Of a stretch of 64,000 nucleotides of DNA, positions 32,845 to 43,214 are shown piece after piece (position 1 is the first letter of the stretch; the number at the start of each line of letters is the position of its first letter). A program made the translations under genes and the position numbers. Source of the stretch: Marsupella aquatica (lineage: Eukaryota > Marchantiophyta); the NCBI GenBank assembly GCA_973895155.1, contig OZ316899.1, positions 10,602,001-10,666,000 of the forward strand, read 5' to 3'. The notes below the pieces were generated by a model that was given only the letters and a program-made list of their open reading frames with translations, made no database searches and was not told the origin of the DNA.

Positions 32845-33430
32845 ACACCCTACGTGATGAGAGTGAATTTTGGAAAAATGGGTTCACCTGACAATACAAG
32901 GACAACAAAATTCCTGCTTTTTGAGTTGATCTGGCCCACTGGTGCTCAGGTCCAATTTTGATAGGTACAAGGGATATGTGAACAATATATACTAGGCACC
33001 TGCACGGATGTAGGACATTGTTTGAATATATACTACAAAATCCATATCGAAGGTGAAATGAAGTGCAACCAACTTGTCATGGCACATACATATTTTGTTG
33101 TAAAGGAGGATACGTTCAATGACAAACTTATAGGGAAATTTGATTAATTGCATGCTTGATAATTTATACGCTTACAACTTAGAAGTCCTATTTTAATTTA
33201 GCAGTCTGATGAAAGTGTTTATGAAAATGACCACTCAGCCTAAATACTTCCAAGAAGGCTTGTAAGGATAACTTTTTATAGGCATGTACCCAGCCACTGA
33301 CGCCAAAGCACAAGATAAGTGCTGCCTATATAAACTCGCCTACCCAACTCGTTTTCAAAATTGGAATCTCTGCAATCTCAAAAAATAGTACATCCACATC
33401 AGGTGCACTGTGCATATACAATGTTCAGCT

Positions 33431-34078
33431 TCATAGCCAAGATATGTGATCTCTCACAGGAGTGCGCAAGGTAGGATCAATGGCATGGCGATGACAATAA
33501 AATATCCATCGATCAACACCATGTGCAGAGTGATCATAGATTTCTCTGTCACAAGCATAACCGTCTGCTTGACGATCTTTCAGGCAATGATAGTGCCACA
33601 TGGTGGGACACCTAGCATAGTGGACTATGTCAATCCAGTACTCATGATCATGCTCACCACATGCCTTGCACCTATGAAGTGGGCAAGCTGTGACATGAGC
33701 AGGCAAACACTCTAAACAAAAAAATCTCACACAAAAACGGTCTGGACATTTCCTAACATTTGCTGCAGCATCAATAGAGCCCTCATAGGACCCCAACTTC
33801 CCACACTGTGCACACTTAGCCTGCTTCTCCAAACAATCAGTGCACATCCAGTCTCCCTGGTGTGTTGACGGGAAGCCCACCCCTGGACAGTTGTTTTCTG
33901 CAGCAAGGTCAGACTCCGGGTTGAGGTGGAAATGCCTCATGCAAGGGCCCTCACAAATGACCAGGCCCCCACCATCGTCACAAATGGCAAAACAATGAGC
34001 TGCCTTCTGGAAAATCTGACTTGCAGAGAAGTTAGTAGCATCTACCCCAAGTACACCTGTGTTTCTCACCTCTGTCAC
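33431..34078 (-). CDS. EDM2-like Cys/His zinc-finger (PHD-type) gene, 3' exon, CACTA-A cargo
   Basis: An open frame of 215 residues, probably the last exon of a multi-exon gene. It has an atypical PHD block FAICDDGGGLVICEGPCMRHFH, then MCTDCLEKQAKCAQCGKLG, a third CxxC set (CFV-type FCLECL...CPLHRCKACG) and a last one near YARCPTMWHYHCL. The end IFYCHRHAIDPTLRTPVRDHI matches the signature that follows the PHD array in plant EDM2/EDL proteins. In Arabidopsis EDM2 is a chromatin regulator that affects H3K9 methylation, transposon silencing and poly(A) choice. Here the gene lies 590 bp upstream of the BRCT gene, same strand. Whether CACTA-B has it cannot be seen, because the copia insertion and window end remove that part. 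Confidence 0.7.
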   Translation of the reverse strand: MTEVRNTGVLGVDATNFSASQIFQKAAHCFAICDDGGGLVICEGPCMRHFHLNPESDLAAENNCPGVGFPSTHQGDWMCTDCLEKQAKCAQCGKLGSYEGSIDAAANVRKCPDRFCVRFFCLECLPAHVTACPLHRCKACGEHDHEYWIDIVHYARCPTMWHYHCLKDRQADGYACDREIYDHSAHGVDRWIFYCHRHAIDPTLRTPVRDHISWL

Positions 34079-34885
34079 ACGCTTTTTGGCTTGAATTTTA
34101 GGTCATGCCATGCCTGCGCATGAGATAGACTCTACAATTTAGCACACTGCACATAAAGTAATATATATTTAGCATTTAAGGTACAAAGGCATTTAGATAG
34201 ACTCTACAATTTAGCAGACTACACAGAAAGTAAAATATATTTAGCATTTAAGGTACAAAGGCATTTGCTACTGCAATGAATTGGAATGGCCACACAAGGA
34301 TGCAGAGCAGACATACTTTTGGTATGTTGAGCCAACACACAAAACTGATCCCCTAATACAGTTGCTCCACCAACACCTCAATTTTAATTGTGGCTATGAT
34401 TCACCAAAGGAGATCTGCAACTTACAACATTTCATGCATTTGAATCACATACAATAGTCGTGACATGTAAAATAGGCATTCTTCAAAGAGGATTGGTATG
34501 AAGCAGTGTCATAAGGGTTGAAATTTATACATCCTAAATAGGCTATGATAGTGGTTGAGACAAATAAGTGAGGCATAAATCACATTTTACAGGTTATCAC
34601 ATGGCCCATTAATTCATTGAATGTTGCAATGTTCACCAGGTTAAAGCAGTCATGAAAGCAGTCTTTCAATAGAGACTTTTAAGTGAGTTTGCTAGCCTCT
34701 TAAATTAGGATGTTTTGCTTAGTGCAGGCATAATAGGATAAGTTATGTACTGTTGACCCTAAACCCTGGACCCAAAATTGCTCATACATCAAAATTTTAA
34801 GTAAATATCCTTTGTGTTGAAGTCAGAGTGTTAAGCTATAGGTCAATGGTATTTGGTCTGTGCATGCGGTGTGACAAGTGGTCCT
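34079..34885. other. AT-rich intron or spacer with a 72-bp tandem duplication
   Basis: No coding sequence recognised. Two adjacent units (34123-34194 and 34195-34266) share agatagactctacaattt and tttagcatttaaggtacaaa blocks and differ at few positions. The stretch lies between two minus-strand exons and could be an intron of the EDM2-like gene. Confidence 0.55.
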
Positions 34886-35335
34886 CTAGAGCATGTGATC
34901 CAAACATGTGTAGACACCAAAGTCACCGGTGATGGGGTCTGGGAGGGCAGGACAAGTAACATCACCAGGCACACTGGAGGATGGCGAGTGGTTCCAGATG
35001 ATACATTGTGCTCTGTGCAAAAATCGGCATCCAAGAGAACGGTCATCCAATTCTGAGCCAGAAGCCCTACAGGCAGGACAGTCATATTGGCAACTGTGCA
35101 CACACCCTTGGCACCTAATTTGTGGTGGGTCATGTACAAGAGACACAAATACCAAGGATGTCGGGAAGGGTACTGAAGCAGGTAGAGGCCGGCTGTAGTT
35201 GTTCTTGGAAACAACAGGGTACTCAAAGTACCATGCAGACTGGGCTGGAAGGATCCCAAGTCTGACATACTCAAGGTGCAACATCTCTGTCTTGCGTGCA
35301 AGCCGCACATGTTCAGTGTTGCGGGTCCTTACCAT
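34886..35335 (-). CDS. Cys-rich exon upstream of EDM2-like exon (unidentified)
   Basis: An open frame of about 149 residues. The first codons follow an apparent splice donor (TTATGGTAAGG, near 35333), so the printed start is not reliable. It contains YVRLGILPAQSAWYFEYPVV and a cluster CQGC...CQYDCPAC...C, which could bind zinc. It may be an upstream exon of the EDM2-like gene or a separate captured gene. No family recognised. Confidence 0.4.
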   Translation of the reverse strand: MVRTRNTEHVRLARKTEMLHLEYVRLGILPAQSAWYFEYPVVSKNNYSRPLPASVPFPTSLVFVSLVHDPPQIRCQGCVHSCQYDCPACRASGSELDDRSLGCRFLHRAQCIIWNHSPSSSVPGDVTCPALPDPITGDFGVYTCLDHML

Positions 35336-35649
35336 AAGTGTTGCTTTTGTTGTGATGTCCTCTGTTCACGTCCTTTGATGAGCAAGGCAAGCAGGAGGTC
35401 AACTTGCCTCGCCAACAGCAACCAACCTAAACTAATCAGTTCCCATTCACTGTCTTGGTTCCAACTACAGGTCATAGTATACATATAGCATGAAACGTGC
35501 ATAGTACATATTTGATTATGAGTTTATGAGTTTCCTAAGACAAAGAGCTTGGTGATAAACCCATGATCTCGACGGACATGTATATCAATCATATTAAGAT
35601 CCTGTTTTTTCATTCAGAAAGACCGAAAGTCTCACCTTGCAGGTTGCAC

Positions 35650-35765
35650 CAGAGAGAAAATTCACTGGCTGCCGTGTTGTGCAAGTGAACCTCCACTGAT
35701 GCCCCCGGTGTAGCCCCTCGGATGCAGGTGACACTTACCAACTCCCAAGTTGCCTGGTCTAACAG
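35650..35765 (-). CDS. Possible exon ending in a consensus splice donor
   Basis: On the minus strand a frame reads ATWELVSVTCIRGATPGASV and continues to LWCNLQG, then GTGAGAC, a good donor. A further piece near 35340-35460 (DSEWELISLGWLLLARQ) starts after CTGTAG, a plausible acceptor. The two share a WEL motif. Together with the Cys-rich exon they suggest a gene running 35765 to 33431. Speculative. Confidence 0.3.
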
Positions 35766-36437
35766 AAAATGCTTATATCTTTAGAACTTTATAGAGCAAG
35801 TACATGATCACATGGCGTTGGCCCTACCAAACTGTACGTTCAGACAAAGACTACAATATTCAGAAAGAGTCAACTCTACACTTGGTTCATACACATACTT
35901 ATGGATCTATTCATATTTGGCCTTATGGAACTCTTGCCAACTACAACTCCCATTATGCACAAGCTCACATCAGCAGAGAAAGATACAGAATGCATACTTA
36001 CTATGGCTGTAAGCACCTTCACTACCTTGTTGAACCCAGTCCTGAAGTCTTTTCAGCGTGTTTGTTGTGCTGTCTCCTTTGATACCCAACACCTTAGTCC
36101 TTGATGTAACAGAATGCGATTTGACAAGTTAGATGCTTTGGAACCTTCTATGGTCTTAGCTGAATTGATGTCATCATGAGTGGTGAAAGACAAGGAAGAC
36201 GAAAGCTGCTTGAAGAGCTATGGACAACACACTAGCATGAAGTGCTTTCAACCAATCCACTGCCAAACGGAACTCTTACACAGTCACATTCTTTCAGTAA
36301 ACAGAAACTCAGTCAAACTTCATAATCAAAGTACAGACTCTGAAGGACCAAAGGAGGATGTTGTGAGTTTCTCTGTTGTTTAATGTGTTACCCTTCTAGT
36401 TTCGAAGTTAGCAAATGCTGAATAATGTGTCTACCAG

Positions 36438-36779
36438 ATCTTCGAAAAGAAGCCCACCACAATTAAGAACTTCGGTACCTGGGTGAGGTATCAGAGTCGT
36501 ACAGGTTATCACAACATGTACAAGGAATATCGTGATACCACGTTGAACGGAGTTGTAGAGCAGATGTATGATGAGATGGCTTCTTGTCATAGAGTTCGGT
36601 TCCCTTGCATCCAGATCATCAAGACTACGACAGTCCCTGTCTCTCTGTGCAAGCGAGAAAGTACCAAGCAGTTCCATGATTCAAAGATCAAGTTCCCCTT
36701 GAGGTACCGCAAGATTCAACCTCCATCGCGAAAGCTAAAGACGACTTACAAGGCCACCAAGCCCAACACATTTGTTTGA
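36438..36779 (+). pseudogene. Ribosomal protein eL20 (L18a) last-exon fragment captured in CACTA-A
   Basis: From an acceptor (ctaccag, 36431-36437) an open frame of 113 codons runs to TGA at 36777. It matches the C-terminal two thirds of plant eL20: [56 protein letters not shown] and RKLKTTYKA. The frame is intact, with some unusual residues (for example Cys where Arg is usual before HRVRF). No upstream exon encoding the eL20 N-terminus was found in 35766-36437, so it is treated as a transduplicated gene fragment. It lies antisense to all other genes of the transposon. The surroundings (35766-36437 and 36780-38237) show no other recognised gene. Confidence 0.85.
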
Positions 36780-38237
36780 GTAGTGCGGGTGCAGGTTCCC
36801 AATTTTGAAACAATTTGGCTCATTTTATGTCCCGGGGGACTCCTGGAGTTTATGTATTGAGTTTCTAGGTCAAGATGCTTAATATAAGGAAATTCAATTA
36901 TCACTTCGTTCCCAACTTCTATTAATTGAATATACACAAGCTGGAAGCAAGAAGACAAGCCACAATCTAGCATCTTAGCCAAACACAATCGTCCCGACAA
37001 AGCAAAACTCAGTTGGACAGAAGTCACTCGGATCCACAAAAAATTGAAGATTCACCTCCAAGCCGGAGGCCGATCACTTCAGTACAGCAGCTTCTGGACG
37101 GAACAAACTCTGCTCAGCCTCACAGAAACACAAATGTTAAGGCTCCAAGTTAGAGCTCACAAACAGAAACTCAGATAAATAACATTCAAAATCTGTCCAG
37201 GTTTGTGCAAAGTGTACATATTCATTCTTCTGGAATGAACATGCAATGCATACATCACCTAGACAGTCATTATAAATCATTGGGCAATTGGGGACCACTA
37301 AGCAGGTGTGTTCCTATTTCGAGGCTACAGGAAAGGATAGAGTGACACCAAACTCAAGAGTACACCAAAAGAAAAACAGCAAGAACCAAAGTCAATCATG
37401 TGTGGATAAACTGCACATGGGAAGTTCCCTTGAAGAAGCATCAGTTGCTAACATTGTCACCCGAACCACACCCAGTTTATTACCTCAATGTCTTCAGCCT
37501 CAATATCCAATCCTCAGCCCCCTGGTGCTTCCGTGTTTGTTCTGAAAATTTCTGTGATGAAATAATTATTCACATTCAATAGCAAAGAGAACTCAATCAC
37601 AAAAGAAAAATAGTTAGTGTGAATGGTAATTTCTCAACACTTAACTAAATTCAAACCACCAATTCAAGTTGTAAGTTTCAAAAACTTGCCTTTACATGAA
37701 GAGAAACCAATTGGCCATGCATGTTACTAAAGCAATAAACAAATAATTAGGCTCAACACACAGGCAAACTACTCGAAACATGCTGCTGAGAAGTAGCATT
37801 TTTTGAATGTCAGACTATGTGTAAGTGTCATGATCGTGCTCCTACGTTTCACAAGGAGGGCTGGCCCGAAAGGGAGAAGCAACAATGTGGAGTCTATACA
37901 CGTAGCACAAATCCCAGTTTAGAAGGGTGGATGAAGTTCAGACAAGAGTTCAGAACTTGCCATTTGAGATTGCCAATCTGAACTTCACATTCAGACAGGA
38001 CTTCATCCAGTTCAGGAGTTCAGATAGGAGTTCAAACAATCTGAAGAGGACTTTGGACTTGAATGAGGGACAGCGTGGCCATATAGTTATCCTTGTGGCC
38101 TTCAGCTGCGTGTCTCAGACTGAATTTCACTTTCCAGTTTCGAGAGTTGTGAAGGTCTAGTTTTAGTAACTTCCTCCTGACTCGACTTGGGAGCATTCTC
38201 TGTATTTGCTAGCTTGTAGTTAGCTTTGACTCCTGTC

Positions 38238-38820
38238 AGCTTAGTTGACGACCCTCTTGAGATATTAACAATTAGAACAAACACAAGTTGTCAAGACAGA
38301 TTCCACCGGAGCAAAAAGTCCAAAATCAGGTGAAAGAAAACCTAAGGAAAGTCCATAAGAACGAAAGTAGGAAGGCAGGCGCACGGGCCACCGAGAAAAG
38401 TAAAGGATGCATGTGATTAGTGGGGAGGGATCTTAGCAAAAACAGGGGAAAGCAAGGGAACTTGCTGCTAAAATCAGCTGAACGATTGCACAGTTCCTAT
38501 AAATTTAGTGGACCTTAAGGTTGTCTGTTCACCCCCCCACCCCACCGCCAGAGCACGGGGCACAAGGCATGTTCTGATACAGGGAGGAGCAAAACAGTCA
38601 TGTCAAGCAAGAAGTGTGGAGAGACCAATCAGTAAGCAAAAATAGGGGAGAACATACATACTTCAGCAGCAGCAGGAAACAAGAAAGATGATTTCGAGTG
38701 GCATCTTAGGGTCGGGGACACCACTGCAACACCGGGACTTAGGATATGACTTGTTCTTAATCTGCTGATAGCATCCGGCAGGCCGGCGACCCATGGCAAA
38801 AGGGTAGAGCAGCAATCCGC
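38238..38820. repeat. 580-bp direct repeat, unit 1
   Basis: It starts agcttagttgacgaccc and ends gagcagcaatccgc. Unit 2 at 39452-40030 is about 95% identical by eye, same orientation, offset 1214 bp. Contains gcatccggcaggccggcgac. No long ORF in either unit. The 631 bp between the units (38821-39451) have no recognised gene. Could be a segmental duplication or LTRs of a tiny element; TG...CA ends are not evident. Confidence 0.75.
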
Positions 38821-39451
38821 TAAAACTACCGAGTCTCACCTTTGCGCTACTGACTGTCACCTTTGTCCAAGGTAGCTAGTAATAGCAAGTTGAAGTCCCG
38901 CTCCAAGTGGTCGGCTTCCACTGCAAGCTCCCTAAAAGATTGTGGCCTCAGGTCCAAGTCGTCAGCTTGCACGCGCAACTCCCTAAACCTACACACAGCG
39001 AAAGCTTAGCTCACCAACAACTTGCAAAAACAATGACCTCCCCTCTGAAATTGATAAAAACACCTGAATACAAATAGTGAAGCACGAGGATAGAATAGGG
39101 AGAAGTGTTTTGCAGTTTGGGGCGACAATGCTAGGAGTGTATACACTTTGGGCAACAGGGAGGTCCAATAACAGTTTGAATCTGACGGATGAAGCTCTAG
39201 GCGAATGAGGTCCAGGAGATTGGGTGCATGATTGAGCAAGCGATTGTAACAGCAGGCACCAGGCGATTGAAGGAAGCAGCATTCGGCAATGGACCTAGGC
39301 AGCTCGCAAATTTCGCTCAGCAGCGATGTCACCTAGGCCCTAAACACGCAATGCATACATCACGTAGACAACTATACTTGCAGCCACAAGGTGAGTCCGC
39401 ATCGATAGGGGATTGTAGCCTTACCTGTGCCGATGTAGCACCAAGCCACTT

Positions 39452-40030
39452 AGCTTAGTTGACGACCCTCTTGAGATATAAAACAATTAGAACAAACACA
39501 AGTTGTCAAGACAGATTCCAACGGAGCAAAAAGTCCAAAATCAGGTGAATGAAAACCTAAGGAGTCCATAAGAACGAAAGTAGGAAGGCAGGCGCACGGG
39601 CCACCAAGAAAAGTAAAGGATGCATGTGATTAGTGGGAGGGATCTTAGCAAAAACAGGGGAAAGCAAGGGAACTTGCTGCTAAAATCAGCTGAAAGATGC
39701 ACGGTTCCTATAAATTTAGTGGACCTTAAGGTTGTCTGTTCACCCCCCACCCCACCATCGGAGCACGGGGCACAAGGCATGTTCTGATACAGGGTGGAGC
39801 AAAATAGTCATTTCAAGCAAGAACTGTGGAGTGACCAATCAGTAAGCAAAAATAGGGGAGAACAGACATACATCAGCAGCAGCAGGAAACGAGAAAGATG
39901 ATACTCTGTTCCATCTTAGGGTCGGGAACACTACTGCAACACCGGGACTTAGGATATGACTTGTTTTTAAACTGGAGATAGCATCCGGCAGGCCGGCGAC
40001 CCATGGCAAAAGGGCAAAGCAGCAATCCGC
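39452..40030. repeat. 580-bp direct repeat, unit 2
   Basis: Partner of 38238-38820. The sequence on both sides diverges sharply at the borders. From 40031 to 41269 no gene is seen; the stretch becomes AT-rich towards the transposon end. Confidence 0.75.
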
Positions 40031-41269
40031 CATGTAGCGATAGACGAGAGCAGCAATTACGTCGACGAAAGATGGTCAAAGCTGAAGCAAAACCCCTAAA
40101 GATGCAGCTTGGCCATACTCTCCTTCCTCACCTGATAGCGCTAGGCATTCAACCTCCCTCTTCAATGAACCTCACAGCAACTTGAAGGTTGATAGATTTT
40201 ACCTCGTCTCCTGAGCAAAAACGTCTACATTAGCTGAACAGAGCTATCGCATTTAGCCTCCCGACTCCAAAATTGAACGCAACACAACCTCCAACTCCCA
40301 ATGGCAGCTCAGTAGGTTGATCAGCTCCATAAATGCAGGTCAGTCAACCTCAATAGCCACACTAGAAGCTCACCGCAAGTCACTCAAAGGTCAGACTAGA
40401 AGCTCCGCCGCCTTCACACCGTAGCAAAAAACAATGAGACCAATAGCAATTACGACAAAGCTTCAAAATGGCAGGTGTGTTCTTCGATCCCGCACAGATT
40501 AGCATAGAAATCCCTTGCGCTTCTACCTCCCTCCTTGTTCTACCTTGGGCTCAAACAAAACTTCAAGGAGGAATAGGGTTCCGGTATGCACTGGACAAGA
40601 AGTCAGTGAGTGAGGGTCCCGTAGTCGACGCGAGAAAAGCCGAGAGTAAGCAGAGTGAGTGAGAGTAGTGGCAGCAGAAGACAAATCAGACGCGCACTCA
40701 CGCACAATGCACCTCAACACTGAACACAAAGAACTGAACCTAGTGAGACTCGAAGCCTTTGTGTTGACATGAGCCGTAAACCCTAAAGCAAATTGGACAC
40801 AACACAATATGAGCAAAGATTAAATGAACGCACAGGACTAGGATTAACCTTACAATAGCCTTGTTGCATGTTCATTAATTAAGAGCATAAATGATGAGCC
40901 TAAAAGAAAATACTATCTAAGATCAAGCCTTCTTCATATGCATATATATGTATAGCATGCAAAAATACAGTAGGTGGACATCCAATGTTCTATGGCTGGT
41001 TAGAGGGTAGGACAAGTGGTAAAGATGGGGAAAATTAGAGATAGACTACAAAAAGCATTAAGTTAGGTTAATAGCAAGGTTTGACAAAGCCGGCCTGTAT
41101 TCGTTTGAATGGGGCTGGGGCTTCATTGTGTCTAAATGGGGTCAGGAGTACTGATGGTTTAAAATGGTATGACTAAACTATTATTAAATTGATGTGGAAT
41201 GACATATGGTGTATCCAAAATTGCATGTATATGGTCGCGGATCCCATACTTTAAGGTTTAAGGGTTCAA

Positions 41270-41485
41270 ATGTAATGGTCTCATAAGTTGTACTCTAATG
41301 TAGAGTCACTTGTATAACTTCACCCTAATTTCCTTAACTGAGTTATACTTACAACTTACCTAAAAGTTGTAAACGTGACTCGGAAAAACTTCACCAAAAC
41401 TCAGTCACGAAGGTGTGACTAACATGACACCAGCAACCTTGGAGTCGCTATTTCATGAAGGTCTTGGACAAGTCACACATCTCCA
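41270..41485. repeat. Subterminal repeats of CACTA-A, right
   Basis: Several AGTCAC/GTGACT motifs (gagtcacttg, gtgactcgg, cagtcacg, gtgtgactaac, agtcacac), matching those at the left end and likely TnpA-binding sites. Confidence 0.65.
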
Positions 41486-41515
41486 GGTCTCAAAACGGGC
41501 CGGTTTCTTCTAGTG
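41486..41515 (-). repeat. Right terminal inverted repeat of CACTA-A
   Basis: Reads CACTAGAAGAAACCGG from the outside. It pairs with 18351-18380 and resembles the CACTA-B end at 52406 (CACTAGTAGAAACCGG). ACA follows at 41516-41518. Confidence 0.9.
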
Positions 41516-43204
41516 ACAATGGGGGAAACCCATTCGCTAGATAAGACGGGGTAGATGATGTCCGCCATGATCAGTTGATCTAGTTCCTCTTTTACCAAGA
41601 TGGAGTGTCGTGGATTTAGTCTTCGTTGTCTCTCTCGGACAGCATGAGCACCCAAATTTAGGTTGATGACGTGTTCCCCATAGGCCGGTGAAATCCCGGT
41701 TAAGTCCGGTGACTCCATGCAAAGACGTCCTCATACTCCGACATGAGTTCTTGGATAGTTTTTTCCTCCGGGGCCCGTAGGCCATAACCCACATTGAATG
41801 TTTTCTCCCTCCCTGTGGTGTACTTGCGATAGTGCTCCTTGCGGATTACGTCTACATGGTCTTGTGTGGCCCGATCAAGATGGTCTTCCAATTCCTTGAG
41901 CCTGGTGCCATCGTAGACCACGGGTTCCCAGACCGTTGGCTGCTCTTTGGGTAGCTCCTTTGGTTCATCCTTTATCACGGACGGCACCTCGGGGCTCCAT
42001 GTAACTTTCTTCCTCTTGAATGGAGTGGTAGCCATGATAGCGCCCTCCTTAAGTATACCTGGCAAGGCGCCCTGGCTAACGACCTCTGTAGGGCTCACTG
42101 TTACTGGGGATTCTGTACCCGCTGCCAGCTCACTATTCTCTAGGGGCGTTGGGACCTTGGCCAAGGGCACTGGCCTGGGATGGTTCAGAATATGGGCCTC
42201 TCGGGTGGCACTTACCCCGAAGACATCCTCTTCATCAAGCTGAGAGATTAACTCCACCATATTTACCTCTTCTTATGAGATTTCCTCCTCCGAGTCATAT
42301 TCTTCGGGTCCCTGGGGAGTTTTGCCCTGATAGTCCTCCTCCTTCCATGATACCATTGTAGTCGGGTTACCAAATCATAACTCCTTCTTTCCCCAGTCGG
42401 TAATGACTCGGGCACTGTATAACCAGGGTCTGCCCAACAGTACAGGGTAAGACAAGGGTCCGACTCGTCGCATCACCAGGTAATTTAGGAAAAACTTGAG
42501 ACCCCCAATCAATGTAGATTTTTTGGTCAACATTCCCAACGGCATGATTCGGGCGCCGTTTGCTAGCCAAATGGCGCGGGCGGTAGGTTGATATGACATA
42601 TATCCCAACCTCACGGAAGTGTGTTCCATCATGATATTTACTCCGGACCCGCCGTCTATCGGTACAAACCAAATAGTGCAGCCCAATATCTTGATAGAAA
42701 TCTCAGGCGCCCCTAGGTCCTGGTAAATCATCATACAGTCGGCTAAGGTGCTTACCCAAGGGAGCTGTCTCCGCCTCTTTCCTATCAGCATCTCCTTGAG
42801 TTGTTGCCGATACTTTGGGTTATCTTGCAACAATTGTCTGACGGTGGCCGTGGCTGCACAATTTTGAACGTCTTTCTTGATGTCGTATTGGTTTGTCGGT
42901 GGGGTCGCAGATTTTGACGCTTCTGCTTCCTTGGCTTGAGCTTCCAAGGCAGCCTTAGCTTCCTCAACTTCTTCAGCGGCCTTAGCGTCGGCAATATCCT
43001 TTTTAATGGCTTTTTTGTGCTCTTGGGCCTCGTAGGCTTCCAACTGCTTCTTGACCAGCTCCTCTACTCGCGGGTAAAACAACTTTGGGTGATCCTGCTG
43101 GTAGTCTTCCTGCTCGTCTGTTTCTACCGGACTATGCTTCTCCGCGACCACGTCTCTCTGCTTGTCATCCTTCCGCGCCTGTCCATCCTCATACTTGTCC
43201 TTCT
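41516..43204 (-). pseudogene. Ty3/gypsy protease and RT N-terminal part of element E, broken
   Basis: The 42375-43151 frame holds a Lys/Glu/Ala-rich linker, then the aspartic protease with VPIDGGSGVNIM (the DGGSG form common in plant gypsy elements), MPLGML and VLLGRPWL. A stop at 42375 and a short frame change near 42270 precede the 42260-41700 frame (FNVGYGLRAPEE, YEDVFAW). A further frameshift near 41715 leads to the RT start (VINLNLGAHAV, the HSILVKEELDQLI block and SSEWVSPIV), cut at 41516 by CACTA-A. It continues at 18350. Confidence 0.8.
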
Positions 43205-43214
43205 TGCGAGATGA

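Larger units (their letters stand above)
18351..41515 (-). mobile_element. CACTA-A, 23.2-kb CACTA (En/Spm) transposon with cargo genes
   Basis: The termini are 30-bp inverted repeats. The right end is TTCTAGTG, reading CACTAGAAGAAACCGG on the other strand. The left end is AACTAGAAGAATCCG, with its first C lost. ACA flanks both ends. Subterminal GTGACT/AGTCAC motifs cluster at both ends. Gene order on the minus strand is EDM2-like, BRCT, F-box-like, Tnp2, TnpA; an eL20 exon lies on the plus strand near the right side. LTR N is nested between TnpA and Tnp2. Without N the element is about 18.5 kb. Tnp2 and TnpA carry stops, so this copy is non-autonomous now, although the cargo ORFs are open. 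Confidence 0.92.

Noticed and set aside
32845-33430. Small ORFs between the BRCT and EDM2-like genes
   Set aside because: AT-rich with no conserved block; more likely promoter and 3' flanking sequence.
36780-41269. Short ORFs rich in Cys/Phe/Leu on the minus strand (for example 38663-38860 and 39873-40079)
   Set aside because: Their similarity to each other is explained by the 580-bp direct repeat; no codon-level conservation was seen.
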